Shown here piece by piece: positions 16,099 to 24,478 of a stretch of 64,000 nt of DNA; the first letter of the stretch is position 1, and every line of letters starts with the position of its first letter. The notes beneath the pieces are model-generated. The model made no database searches and was not told the DNA's origin. It saw nothing but the letters and a program-made list of their open reading frames with translations. The DNA is from Polystyrenella longa (GTDB taxonomy: Bacteria; Planctomycetota; Planctomycetia; Planctomycetales; Planctomycetaceae). A program made the translations under genes and the position numbers. Location: positions 5,975,001-6,039,000 of the forward strand of contig NZ_CP036281.1 in NCBI RefSeq assembly GCF_007750395.1, in the 5' to 3' direction.

Positions 16099-17082
16099 TC
16101 ATTCCTGATTACCGTCCGGAGGTGTCAGTACGGCACGGTAGATACGGTCTTTCTGCTCGTAGAGAATGATCCACTGACCTTTAGCCTGGAATGGAGCGGA
16201 TAAGGTTTCAGCGGCGACGGAGGCTTTGATCGTGATGGACCGTCCCGCTTCCCAGTTGACTAAATCGTTCGATTGCCAGTACCGCCGTTCGGTCAATTTT
16301 TCAGGCTGGGAAATGCCCACATAACCCGCGGAGGTTTCTGCGGCTGCGAGAGACCGAACGTTTGCTTTGACGGGAATCACGGGTTGAGTGTTGGATTCGG
16401 AAGCGCGTTCCCAGTGAACCAAATCTTTGCTGACGGCCAGGCCCACAGCTTCGTCGAAGAAGAGACCCTTCATGCCTCGGTAAAGCAGGAAGTACTCATC
16501 TCCGCGTTGGAATACGGGAGAGGGATGCGTGGTGACGAACTGATCCCACTTCCCAACGCGTCGAGGCAAGACCGGATTGTCCTTCGATTTCGTCCAGGGG
16601 CCGGTCAGCTGTTTGGCTGTGGCCACGCCGACTTGTTTCGCCTCGCTGTTGCGGCCAGAGAAAAAGAGGTAATAAAGTCCATCACGTTTAACGACACCTG
16701 CGGGAAGTTTGGTGATGGGGTTGTCCCACGCTCCTGCGGGGCCTTCCTTCAAAATCGGATTGGTTGCATCCTGCTTGAGCCAATTAAGTCCATCTTCTGA
16801 AATCGCCAGGCCGATCCGTTCATGCCAGTCGGGTTGGGAACCGGGAATGTCCTGCGCTTCGAAAAAACAATAATACTTGCCGTCTTCAGCATAAACATAC
16901 GGGTTATCCACCGCGTAATGATCCCAAGCCCCCTCCGGACCGCGATCGACGACAGGTTTTCCAAACGGTGTTTCCACCCACTCCCAATCAAGCGGCAACT
17001 CGGCAGGCTCTGCCGCGACACCTACGGATATGCAGAGCATTAATAAACAGAAACCACTCAGGACGAGACGTACCGGATTCAT
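16099..17082 (-). CDS. Secreted GH43/GH32-type beta-propeller glycosidase-like protein
   Basis: About 327 residues from the ATG at 17082, which gives a clean signal peptide ending near GVAAEP; a TTG 18 nt upstream is the longer alternative. The mature part has the repeated propeller-blade pattern of clan GH-F/J enzymes: DGKYYCFFEA, ISEDGLNWLK, DGLYYLFFSG, GDEYFLLYRG and SKDLVHWERA. Family members cleave arabinan, xylan or similar glycans outside the cytoplasm. It lies immediately downstream of the sulfatase gene on the same strand, suggesting joint processing of a sulfated polysaccharide. Catalytic acids cannot be assigned with confidence. Confidence 0.75.
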   Translation of the reverse strand: MNPVRLVLSGFCLLMLCISVGVAAEPAELPLDWEWVETPFGKPVVDRGPEGAWDHYAVDNPYVYAEDGKYYCFFEAQDIPGSQPDWHERIGLAISEDGLNWLKQDATNPILKEGPAGAWDNPITKLPAGVVKRDGLYYLFFSGRNSEAKQVGVATAKQLTGPWTKSKDNPVLPRRVGKWDQFVTTHPSPVFQRGDEYFLLYRGMKGLFFDEAVGLAVSKDLVHWERASESNTQPVIPVKANVRSLAAAETSAGYVGISQPEKLTERRYWQSNDLVNWEAGRSITIKASVAAETLSAPFQAKGQWIILYEQKDRIYRAVLTPPDGNQE

Positions 17083-17115
17083 AATTATCGTTTTTTTCAA
17101 TTTCAGAATGGTGAT

Positions 17116-18480
17116 TTAGTTTTTATCGCCGGCCAACTCTGCACTCCATGAGTTGTGCAGTTGTTCCAATTCGCGAACTAGGTCGGCGTGCTGGAAGACG
17201 AGGTTATGCTGCTCGCCGATATCTTTCGAAAGGTCATAGAGAACTCGATCCTCAATCGGAGCATTCGGCTGTTCCTCTTGCGGAAGAGAAGTGTCTCGCG
17301 GGTTCGCGATCAGTTTCCAATTTCCTTTGCGAACCGCCCATTGATCTCTCTGTTGCCAATGAAAGACGTCATGGGGTGAAGCAGCCTCCTCAGAGCGGAT
17401 CAAGTTCGTCAGGCTTTTGCCATCCAGTTGATGTTCAGGCTGAGGAATGCCACACAGGTCGAGGATGGTCGGGTACCAGTCGCAACCGGTGGCGAGTTGG
17501 TCGCGAACGGCTCCTTCGGGCAACTGGCCGGGCCACGAAATGATCGCCGGTACACGGATTCCCCCTTCGTACAGACTGAACTTGGCCCCACGATAAGGAC
17601 CCGCACTTCCGCCACCACCAAACGCACGCGTCTCGGTAGAGTGACCATGGTCGGACTGATAAACAATGATAGTCTCTTCTCGCAGGTTCTGTTCATCAAG
17701 GTATCGCAGCAGTTCGCCAATTTTTTCATCCATGGTGGAAACGAACGCGGCATACTTATCGCGAGGAGACTCGAGGTTGGCATACACCTTCCGCCATTTC
17801 TCCGTCGCTTGTAATGGATAATGAGGAACGTTAATTGCCCAGTACATGAAGAAAGGGCGGTCATCTTCGGTCTGGATGAATGTCTTCGCTTCATCGACCA
17901 TCAGATCGGGGAAGAACTGACCATCGCGAAAGATCTCTTCACCATTCTTCCACAAGTCATGCCGGTTGGGGCCATGCCAGTAAAAGAAGTGAGAGTAGTT
18001 GTCGATGCATCCTCCCATATGCCCGAAGGAGTAATCAAATCCCTGGCTGTTGGGCATCGTTTCTTCGTCATAACCGAGGTGCCACTTGCCCACGTGGGCG
18101 GTTCGATATCCTGATTGCTGAAACATCTCGGCAATGGTGACCTGTTCGGCCGGCATGCCTCCATGACCGTGTGACGAAGAGACATTCCCCGGTACGCCCG
18201 CTCGTTGCGGTACGCGGCCAGTCAAAAACCCCGCGCGAGAAGGCGAACAAACCGGGGCCGCAGCATAGAACTGAGTAAACCGGGTTCCCTCCTTCGCCAA
18301 CTGGTCCAAGGCGGGAGTCACCAGGTCGGTGGCACCATAACAGTGGGCATCAACTGAGCCCTGGTCGTCTGTAAGAATCAGAATCACATTGGGGCGACCG
18401 GCGGCGAAAAGATCGCTCGTGAAGAGAGACAGAGTCGCAAGACCGATACAAGCCAGCGTGGTGGACAATCGGGATATCAT
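17116..18480 (-). CDS. Secreted arylsulfatase-family sulfatase
   Basis: About 454 residues. A signal peptide (about 26 residues) precedes RPNVILILTDDQG, the metal-binding Asp pair, and the formylglycine site CSPSRAGFLTGR, where the Cys is converted to the catalytic aldehyde. Further sulfatase features are HVGKWHLGY and the KFSLYEGGIRVPAI segment. It hydrolyses sulfate esters in the periplasm or outside the cell; planctomycetes carry many such enzymes for sulfated algal glycans. Cotranscribed with the GH43-like gene, about 34 nt downstream. A formylglycine-generating enzyme is not in this window. Confidence 0.93.
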   Translation of the reverse strand: MISRLSTTLACIGLATLSLFTSDLFAAGRPNVILILTDDQGSVDAHCYGATDLVTPALDQLAKEGTRFTQFYAAAPVCSPSRAGFLTGRVPQRAGVPGNVSSSHGHGGMPAEQVTIAEMFQQSGYRTAHVGKWHLGYDEETMPNSQGFDYSFGHMGGCIDNYSHFFYWHGPNRHDLWKNGEEIFRDGQFFPDLMVDEAKTFIQTEDDRPFFMYWAINVPHYPLQATEKWRKVYANLESPRDKYAAFVSTMDEKIGELLRYLDEQNLREETIIVYQSDHGHSTETRAFGGGGSAGPYRGAKFSLYEGGIRVPAIISWPGQLPEGAVRDQLATGCDWYPTILDLCGIPQPEHQLDGKSLTNLIRSEEAASPHDVFHWQQRDQWAVRKGNWKLIANPRDTSLPQEEQPNAPIEDRVLYDLSKDIGEQHNLVFQHADLVRELEQLHNSWSAELAGDKN

Positions 18481-18557
18481 GGGCTTTTAGTTTCAGTGAT
18501 ATGACGAAATGGGGTTGGTTTATGAAGTACTCAGTCCTCAATGACTTCGTTAATAAA

Positions 18558-18584
18558 GCCACTGCTGAACGAACCAGCAATGGC
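18558..18584 (-). terminator. Candidate terminator downstream of the ceramidase-like gene
   Basis: GCCATTGCTG / CAGCAGTGGC on the minus strand forms a 10-bp stem with one mismatch and a 7-nt loop, followed by TTTATTAA. It lies about 170 nt after the ceramidase-like stop, and the U-run is short. Confidence 0.45.
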
Positions 18585-18588
18585 ACCC

Positions 18589-18612
18589 GAAGAGAGAGAG
18601 AGAGAGAGAGAG
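18589..18612. repeat. (GA)12 microsatellite
   Basis: Twelve uninterrupted GA units lie in the intergenic space between the ceramidase-like and sulfatase genes. Dinucleotide runs of this length are uncommon in bacteria and prone to slippage; no coding frame depends on it. Confidence 0.9.
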
Positions 18613-18756
18613 CTAAGGGAAGGGTGGCCCAGACAATCGCGTCAGCGTTGCCTGGGTCGCGTAGCGACACTAAAGCATCAACAACGAAATCGACCGGAGA
18701 TACTCCCTACCCTTCGTCTCACAATAAACGCATCTTTCTTACCTTCGGTTTTCCAA

Positions 18757-20229
18757 TTACTTTTCTTCCGCGAGGTCGTTTAATAGACCAAGCAACGCGG
18801 TACGAATTTTAGGTTCCGCGTCGGTGGCCAGATAACTCGAACGGGCACGCCAGGTTTCGTAACCACCCCACTCATGTTGCTTCGGCGTGGGAAGGTAGCC
18901 GTTGTAACCGTTGGCCAGTTCCATCACGAAGGTCTGTTTGAAAGGGCTTTGATCCTTGATCGCGATACCGGTTTCGGCGAATGTTTCGCAGGGAGTACTC
19001 ACGATGGCGAGATCCCCGATACGAATTGCCTGCAATTTGACTTTCACGGAATCCGGGAAGTCGGCAAGATAAACGGTCTCGTTCGCGTAGACTCCTTCGA
19101 TGGCTTTATAGGAATCTTCCTGACTGGCAATATAAGCTTTGGCCTGGGCGACTTCTTCTTTTGTAGGTTTACGGACACCCAATTCGATTTCCGTCTCACG
19201 GACATCAATGGGCAGAGCAGAATGATATTCCACTTCTTCATAAGCAGTTTTAGTTGCAGAGGCGACCGAACCAGCGACGATCTGAATCTGCTCGAAGGGT
19301 TCGCGTCGAGGGGTGGATCCCAGACGGAAGTTGATGTTGTTAATGTCACCGCTGGTTCCATTCGACATAATGCCGACGAACTCTCCGTCCGCTCCCAGCA
19401 TCCCGGCGAGACGGGTGGCGTATTCACCATAATAATCGGCCGACAGCAATCCACCTGGAATGCCACCGACGTAATGCAGCGAATAGTTCGCTAGCACAGA
19501 GATCGGTTTTCCATCGGGAGTCTGTGCCGAGAGAAAAGCAATTTCCGGATCGATGGGACCGGCCGGGTTAATCAGCGCATCGATATTTCCTCCCGGATTC
19601 ATTTTCGCTTTATCCGTCGTGACACCGAAAGGGTTCGTGTATTCCGTCGTCGTAAACCAACGGCGATTGAAGACCTGAGTGGCATCGTGACCGGAACCGT
19701 AACCAACTTGTGCCGGTTGGCGTCGTTCCCATGCCTCGGCAATTCCTTCGACGATTTTGTCCGTAAGAAAATCACAATAAGGTTCGTCGACTTCGGCTTC
19801 GAAGACGGGAGTGACGGTCACGCCTGTGTGCGTATGTGTCGCTGAAATCAAAATGTTCTTCGCAGGAATGCCGACTGTTTTTTCAATCCGGCTTTTGGCT
19901 TCGTCCATAATTTCACGGGGAATCATGCAGTGATCGCAAACAGCGAAGGCAACAGCAGTACTCCCGTTATCCACGACGAGACAGCGAGCATGGAGTGGAT
20001 CATGCACCCCTTTTACCATACGGGCACGCAAGCTGCCGGCAGAAGAGATGGGGAAATTTTCCGGCGTAATGTCCATTGCGTAGGCTCCCACTTTCAGGGG
20101 AGCGGCGTCGGCTGCCAACGCGGCATTCGCCAGAAACAGTGCAGGAAGCAAAGCCAGGCTGAACAACGTGGCCGACGAGAAGCTGACGGTTGAGATCGGG
20201 AACGGGCGAACGAATCGCAGTGACTTCAT
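18757..20229 (-). CDS. Neutral/alkaline ceramidase-like secreted protein
   Basis: About 490 residues. The ATG at 20229 is chosen because AAGGTGA precedes it and a signal peptide (cleaved near ALAADA) follows; the longer open frame would run through the terminator of the next gene. The mature protein begins KVGAYAMDITP, the family start, and contains ISATHTHTG (zinc-ligand histidines), ILISATH and MSNGTSGDINN. Neutral ceramidases hydrolyse N-acyl sphingosines; bacterial relatives with only the N-terminal catalytic domain, like this one, are abundant in planctomycetes and may act on other amides or lipids. Exported by Sec. Confidence 0.85.
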   Translation of the reverse strand: MKSLRFVRPFPISTVSFSSATLFSLALLPALFLANAALAADAAPLKVGAYAMDITPENFPISSAGSLRARMVKGVHDPLHARCLVVDNGSTAVAFAVCDHCMIPREIMDEAKSRIEKTVGIPAKNILISATHTHTGVTVTPVFEAEVDEPYCDFLTDKIVEGIAEAWERRQPAQVGYGSGHDATQVFNRRWFTTTEYTNPFGVTTDKAKMNPGGNIDALINPAGPIDPEIAFLSAQTPDGKPISVLANYSLHYVGGIPGGLLSADYYGEYATRLAGMLGADGEFVGIMSNGTSGDINNINFRLGSTPRREPFEQIQIVAGSVASATKTAYEEVEYHSALPIDVRETEIELGVRKPTKEEVAQAKAYIASQEDSYKAIEGVYANETVYLADFPDSVKVKLQAIRIGDLAIVSTPCETFAETGIAIKDQSPFKQTFVMELANGYNGYLPTPKQHEWGGYETWRARSSYLATDAEPKIRTALLGLLNDLAEEK

Positions 20230-20371
20230 TATCAAATCACCTTTATCAATGGAGGCGCAAAGAGGATCATCTACCGGAGACAGTTTCTCCGGTTTGTTCC
20301 TATTCAGCGTACTCGATTCAGCAGGCGAGAGACAGTCTTCCCTTATTTCTGAGAACGAATTCGACCGGAAC

Positions 20372-20413
20372 AAAAAAAAGAGGAGTCGGAACAGCTTGCA
20401 CTCTTCCGACTCC
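20372..20413 (-). terminator. Strong intrinsic terminator of the large secreted-protein gene
   Basis: A perfect 10-bp stem (GGAGTCGGAA 20382-20391 with TTCCGACTCC 20404-20413) is followed on the minus strand by CTTTTTTTTG. It ends transcription of the gene at 20458-22425 before the ceramidase-like start. Confidence 0.88.
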
Positions 20414-20457
20414 TGTTGATGATGGTGACCGTCGCCACCTCTTTTTTAATTCATCCG

Positions 20458-22425
20458 CTATTGCTCGGGAGCAGGTAGAGGTAACGGCCGTGGTTTTCCC
20501 GGACGGGGACGAGGTTCGGGACGATCTAATTCCTTTTCCCGTCTTTCGAGGGGGCCGTTTTCCAGGTCGTATCCCTCTTGCATCTCTTGTCGTAGCTGCA
20601 CACGTCGAGCCGCTTCGCGGGCTTGTTGGACTGCGGGCAGTAATAGAGCCACCATAATACTTCCGGACGCGACGCCCAGCGAAACTTCGGGAACAGTTGA
20701 ATAAGTTTCGGCGTACAGTTTTTCCTCATCACGCCAGACGACCGTAAAACTTGGTTTGATATGTTGGGTCACCAACTCCACTGGCGGAAAGTCGGGCAAC
20801 GGTACATCCGGTGGCAGAACACCTTCTTTAATTAACGCCTGTTGCCCAATTCCAATATACATCGGAATGACCGACAGCAACTGCTGATAAGAAAACGTGG
20901 GGTCCGTGATTCCGTAAGAGATCGTGCCTTCGGGAAGATTCTTCAAGCGGGCCGCAGTGCGGGGTTCGGGTTCATAGGTTGGGAGTTTTCCCTGTTCCCG
21001 CAGCCAGTAGGATTTTAGCCCCTGAGTTGACGAGGAGATCATTAACCAACCATCAGAAACAACCAGGGAAGGAGTAAATGCCCCCGCCAGTGAGAAGGTC
21101 ATCACCTCTTTGTCATTAATAACGGACTGACGAATGGACACGACGCCTTCAGCTTCGATCAACAGAGGTTCAATCCGCTCAGCTAACATCGCCAGCATCT
21201 GTTTCAGTTTTTCTTCATCCTCCACCTTCTGGCGGATCCAGGCATTCGGGATCGAAAATATCCCGGGAGAAGCGGATAAACAGACATAGGTCCCTCCTCC
21301 TAAACAACCGAGAAGTTCCTGAGGATCAAAGCCGATGATCTCTGGCACGTGTGCTTTTAGCTCGCGAAATTCCTGTAGCTCTGCCGGGTTCAAGTGTGAC
21401 ACCATGCCATCTGCGATCTTCCAGCCTGCTGCATAAATGCGACTCCATTCCATGCTGTTCGCGCCAAACATGATCAGGTTCGGTGGTAGAGTAAATTCTT
21501 GATCGAGCTCCAGAGGGGCCGGATCCCAGAAGGTCATCACTCCCTGAGAGGGGGAGGGAACTTCGATCACAAAACTCCGAACGGTTTCTTCTCCCGCTAG
21601 CGAACTGAACATGATTGCCGCGCCGAATTCATGCAGCCCTATGATTTCCAGGAACTGATTTACCGTGATGAAACCTTTTTCGTCCGGTGCAGGGATGGGG
21701 ATCTGTCCGTAGTTCGTACGGATTTGAGCAAAGTCGAGCCAGCATCGGGAGACCATCGGATTCTCTGCTGCGGCAGGGACGATGTATTCCTTCCAGCAAC
21801 GGCTGTTAGTGATGTCGCCCACTTTTCCTTCGGCGACTTTAATTGTCGCGTGCGCCGCCCCAATTCCGACGGCAAGGACAAGATGATTCCCCTCGCTCCA
21901 TAAAGCGGCTTCTACCAGTGGTGGTTTGGGAGCGATCAATTTAAAGACCGTACGGCCTTCGATTTCGATTTCTTCTTGAACAACAGGAAGCTCTTCTTGT
22001 TCGAGGAACTGTATTACCAATGATTTCAATTGATCGTGGTAACCCGCAGCTTCGGGCAGGACGACCGTCACGCGCGGGATGGGAAGCTGTCCCGGTTCCG
22101 GCAGATTGACGGCGATGCTCGCTCCATGGTCGAGCAGATGCTGGCCAACCTCTTTCGCCAACTGGCCTTCTTCACCAAACTGGTCGACCAGTTTAAAAAC
22201 AGCATCGACCATTCCCGATTCATAAAAGGCTTTGTAGGCCGCCGTTTGTTCAAACGCCTCGCGATGCTGTTCCAGACCATCCGTAGAAAGATAAAACACA
22301 GGGTCGACCTGAATCAACGATTCGACAGTGACCTCTTCCTGGGCCATCAGCGAAGCTGTAGCTCCCCACGTCAGCCAACCGGCCAATCCCAGTAGAGCAG
22401 CAAAACAGCGAATTCCGTCCAACAT
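20458..22425 (-). CDS. Large secreted planctomycete protein with C-terminal pilin-like segment
   Basis: About 655 residues with an N-terminal signal (about 28 residues, ending LMAQEE). The bulk is an alpha/beta secreted region without a family I can name; it resembles planctomycete proteins of the DUF3352 type in length and composition. Near residue 590 a short hydrophobic stretch runs into LLLPAVQQAREAARR, the hallmark usually found at the N terminus of DUF1559 pseudopilins, here placed at the C terminus. A proline/arginine-rich tail follows. An AGGA about 10 nt upstream supports the start. Envelope location is likely; function unknown. Confidence 0.7.
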   Translation of the reverse strand: MLDGIRCFAALLGLAGWLTWGATASLMAQEEVTVESLIQVDPVFYLSTDGLEQHREAFEQTAAYKAFYESGMVDAVFKLVDQFGEEGQLAKEVGQHLLDHGASIAVNLPEPGQLPIPRVTVVLPEAAGYHDQLKSLVIQFLEQEELPVVQEEIEIEGRTVFKLIAPKPPLVEAALWSEGNHLVLAVGIGAAHATIKVAEGKVGDITNSRCWKEYIVPAAAENPMVSRCWLDFAQIRTNYGQIPIPAPDEKGFITVNQFLEIIGLHEFGAAIMFSSLAGEETVRSFVIEVPSPSQGVMTFWDPAPLELDQEFTLPPNLIMFGANSMEWSRIYAAGWKIADGMVSHLNPAELQEFRELKAHVPEIIGFDPQELLGCLGGGTYVCLSASPGIFSIPNAWIRQKVEDEEKLKQMLAMLAERIEPLLIEAEGVVSIRQSVINDKEVMTFSLAGAFTPSLVVSDGWLMISSSTQGLKSYWLREQGKLPTYEPEPRTAARLKNLPEGTISYGITDPTFSYQQLLSVIPMYIGIGQQALIKEGVLPPDVPLPDFPPVELVTQHIKPSFTVVWRDEEKLYAETYSTVPEVSLGVASGSIMVALLLPAVQQAREAARRVQLRQEMQEGYDLENGPLERREKELDRPEPRPRPGKPRPLPLPAPEQ

Positions 22426-22809
22426 AATTTCGGTCCTGAAATAAGAAGTGCATCCGGGCTAATGAGGTGAAGAGTGAATATCACTCCACCTAATAGAGTA
22501 CCAATTCTCAATTCGAGTAACAGGTCTTTTCGAACGGTTGGCGAAACATCCTGCACTTACGATCCGGCATCCGGGTTGGTTTCCGTAATCGATTCAGCTC
22601 GAGACTGGACGTACTTTTTAAGTACAGAAAGCTATTCTCCTCGTCTCCTGGAGAACACGAATCGGTCTGAAAACGTAAGTTTTGTGTCACCAAAACCTGC
22701 CTTGCTTCAACGTGCCTATTACCGAATCAGGATTTAAATATTTCGGAAATCTCCAGAAACACGTACCTGAACACTTTACCAGGAAGGAGATTGTGTCGAA
22801 TATATTCGC
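22426..22809 (+). promoter_or_regulatory. Leader of the Y-polymerase operon with palindrome at the start codon
   Basis: This 384-nt divergent intergenic region has no gene. A strong ribosome site, GGAAGGAG (22782-22789), lies 20 nt before the only in-frame ATG, and the perfect palindrome CGAATATATTCG (22797-22808) sits between them. The palindrome may be a repressor operator, or its 4-bp stem may shorten the effective spacing. CTCCTGGAG near 22640 is a second small palindrome. Confidence 0.45.
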
Positions 22810-24027
22810 ATGTACACAAAACTGATTGGCCATGTCGATTCTGACTGCTTTTACGTCTCGGCGGAACGAGTACGCAGGAGCCATTTGCAGAACGTGCCCT
22901 GCGGGGTTCTTGGCAACCAGGGGGCGTGTGTGATCGCCAAGAGCTATGAGCTGAAAGCGGATGGGGTTAAGACGGGAATGCCCATTTGGGAGGCGGTGAA
23001 ATATTCGGCTCACGCGGTCTTCGTTAAACGAGACTTCCGTTGGTATGAAGTGGTCTCCAAACGGATGTTGGACTTGCTCAAAACCGTGTCTCCCTCTGTT
23101 GAGTATTACTCCATTGATGAAATGTTCTTCGATGCAAACCAACTTCCCCGGATTTATAACTGCTCCATGGAAAAGGCAGCCTACTGCTTGCAAGAACAGA
23201 TTCGCGAAAAGGTGGGGATTCCGGTTTCCATTGGGATCGCCCCATCAAAAACACTCGCCAAGCTCGGCTCCGATACCGCAAAGCCTTATGGTTGTCGTGT
23301 GTTATTGAACTCGGATGATGATTTTCTAAAGTCGCAACCTGTCGGGGAACTTTGCGGAGTGGGTGGGAAGAGTAACCTGAAACTACAGGCCCAGGGAATC
23401 CACACTTGTTACGACTTCATCCAGGCTGACCGTATCAAAATCCGGAACCTGTTAACGGTTAAAGGAGAGGCTCTCTGGTACGAACTGCATGGCGAATCCG
23501 TTTGTCCCATCGTGACGCGCCGACCGACCCACAAAGCGATTTCCAGAGGAGGGTCGATTGGACACAAGTCAAAAGACTGGAACAAAATCACCGGCTGGTT
23601 AACCCGCAACATAGAGCGGCTCTCGGAAGCGTTGAACGCAGCGCAGTTGCATACTCATTTACTCACGCTCTCGATTCAGTTTGAAGACCATACCGGTTGG
23701 GGCCAGACAGTAAAACTGGAAGAACCGACTTCCGATTCCGGGGATCTCCTCGGTGCGGCCAAGCAGATGATGTCCTGTATGCCCCTGGATCAATGCGTTT
23801 CTTATATGCACTTAATCGCTGATCGTTTAACGCCTCACGGGTTAGTTCAAAAATCATTATTCAAACAACGCGCACCCTCGGCGATCGATCAACTCAAAGA
23901 AGCAGTAAACACCAAACTGGGAAGGTTTGTCATTCGCAGTGGTGACACCCTCGAAGTGAATGATCTTTACGGAGACGAGGCGAACAATTACGAGATCTGT
24001 GACGTATCTGGAAAAATGTGTTTTTAA
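22810..24027 (+). CDS. Y-family translesion DNA polymerase (UmuC/DinB type)
   Basis: About 405 residues. The palm opens with HVDSDCFYVSAERV (catalytic Asp), and YSIDEMFFD near residue 100 supplies the acidic pair of the active site. IGIAPSKTLAKLGSD and the helix-hairpin-helix region GELCGVGGKSNLKLQAQGI follow, then a little-finger domain from about 240. These enzymes copy past DNA lesions and are usually damage-induced. Length suits UmuC (about 420) better than DinB (about 350). The next gene, 8 nt downstream, is a short SRAP-like protein, so the pair looks like a damage-response operon. The start has an oddly distant ribosome site. Confidence 0.92.
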   Translation: MYTKLIGHVDSDCFYVSAERVRRSHLQNVPCGVLGNQGACVIAKSYELKADGVKTGMPIWEAVKYSAHAVFVKRDFRWYEVVSKRMLDLLKTVSPSVEYYSIDEMFFDANQLPRIYNCSMEKAAYCLQEQIREKVGIPVSIGIAPSKTLAKLGSDTAKPYGCRVLLNSDDDFLKSQPVGELCGVGGKSNLKLQAQGIHTCYDFIQADRIKIRNLLTVKGEALWYELHGESVCPIVTRRPTHKAISRGGSIGHKSKDWNKITGWLTRNIERLSEALNAAQLHTHLLTLSIQFEDHTGWGQTVKLEEPTSDSGDLLGAAKQMMSCMPLDQCVSYMHLIADRLTPHGLVQKSLFKQRAPSAIDQLKEAVNTKLGRFVIRSGDTLEVNDLYGDEANNYEICDVSGKMCF

Positions 24028-24035
24028 GGTCCCCT

Positions 24036-24449
24036 ATGTGCGACATCATTTCTGTTACCTGGCGTCAACTGCCGGAAGCTCTCATCAACCAGAGCGGGTT
24101 ATCTGCATTCCGTCGTGGGAGTGGTGACCTGGAATATCATTTTTCATTTAAGCAGCGTTCTCCCTGTCTCCCTGTTTGGACTGAGGGGCAACTCAGCATT
24201 CTCCCCTGGGCAGGGTATTGCCCACGGGAATCGCTCGATGCAGGATGCTGGTCCGAACGTCAACCAGAATCCGTAGAGATTGTTGCCACCCTGTGTTGCG
24301 ACAAAGGGATCTGGTTTACGGTCAACGAAGGGATCAGAGGGGTACTCGTTGCCCGTCGTGTTTATGTCATCACTGCACCGGCATCTCACTACTACCGAAT
24401 CATGACCCGACACGATCGCATGCCCGTCTTGATTGGGGAATCGATATGA
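24036..24449 (+). CDS. Short SRAP/YedK(HMCES)-like protein
   Basis: About 137 residues, starting MCDII so that Cys2 would be the N-terminal nucleophile after Met removal, as in SRAP proteins that crosslink to abasic sites in single-stranded DNA. Near the end VYVITAPASHYYRI then HDRMPVLI matches the family segment holding the active-site His. The middle retains LPWAGYCP (like the FWGYAPG loop) and VNEGIRG, but the RYNxAP segment with the Asn is not recognisable, and the protein stops right after HDRMP whereas the family usually runs to about 220 residues. TAAGGT precedes the ATG by 5 nt. Truncated or minimal version; DNA-damage role inferred from family and neighbour. Confidence 0.65.
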   Translation: MCDIISVTWRQLPEALINQSGLSAFRRGSGDLEYHFSFKQRSPCLPVWTEGQLSILPWAGYCPRESLDAGCWSERQPESVEIVATLCCDKGIWFTVNEGIRGVLVARRVYVITAPASHYYRIMTRHDRMPVLIGESI

Positions 24450-24478
24450 CCTTGGATCACTTTAATGTAGATCCCGCT

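Noticed and set aside
22474-22737. 87-codon frame in the polymerase leader
   Set aside because: No motif and no ribosome site; the region looks regulatory.
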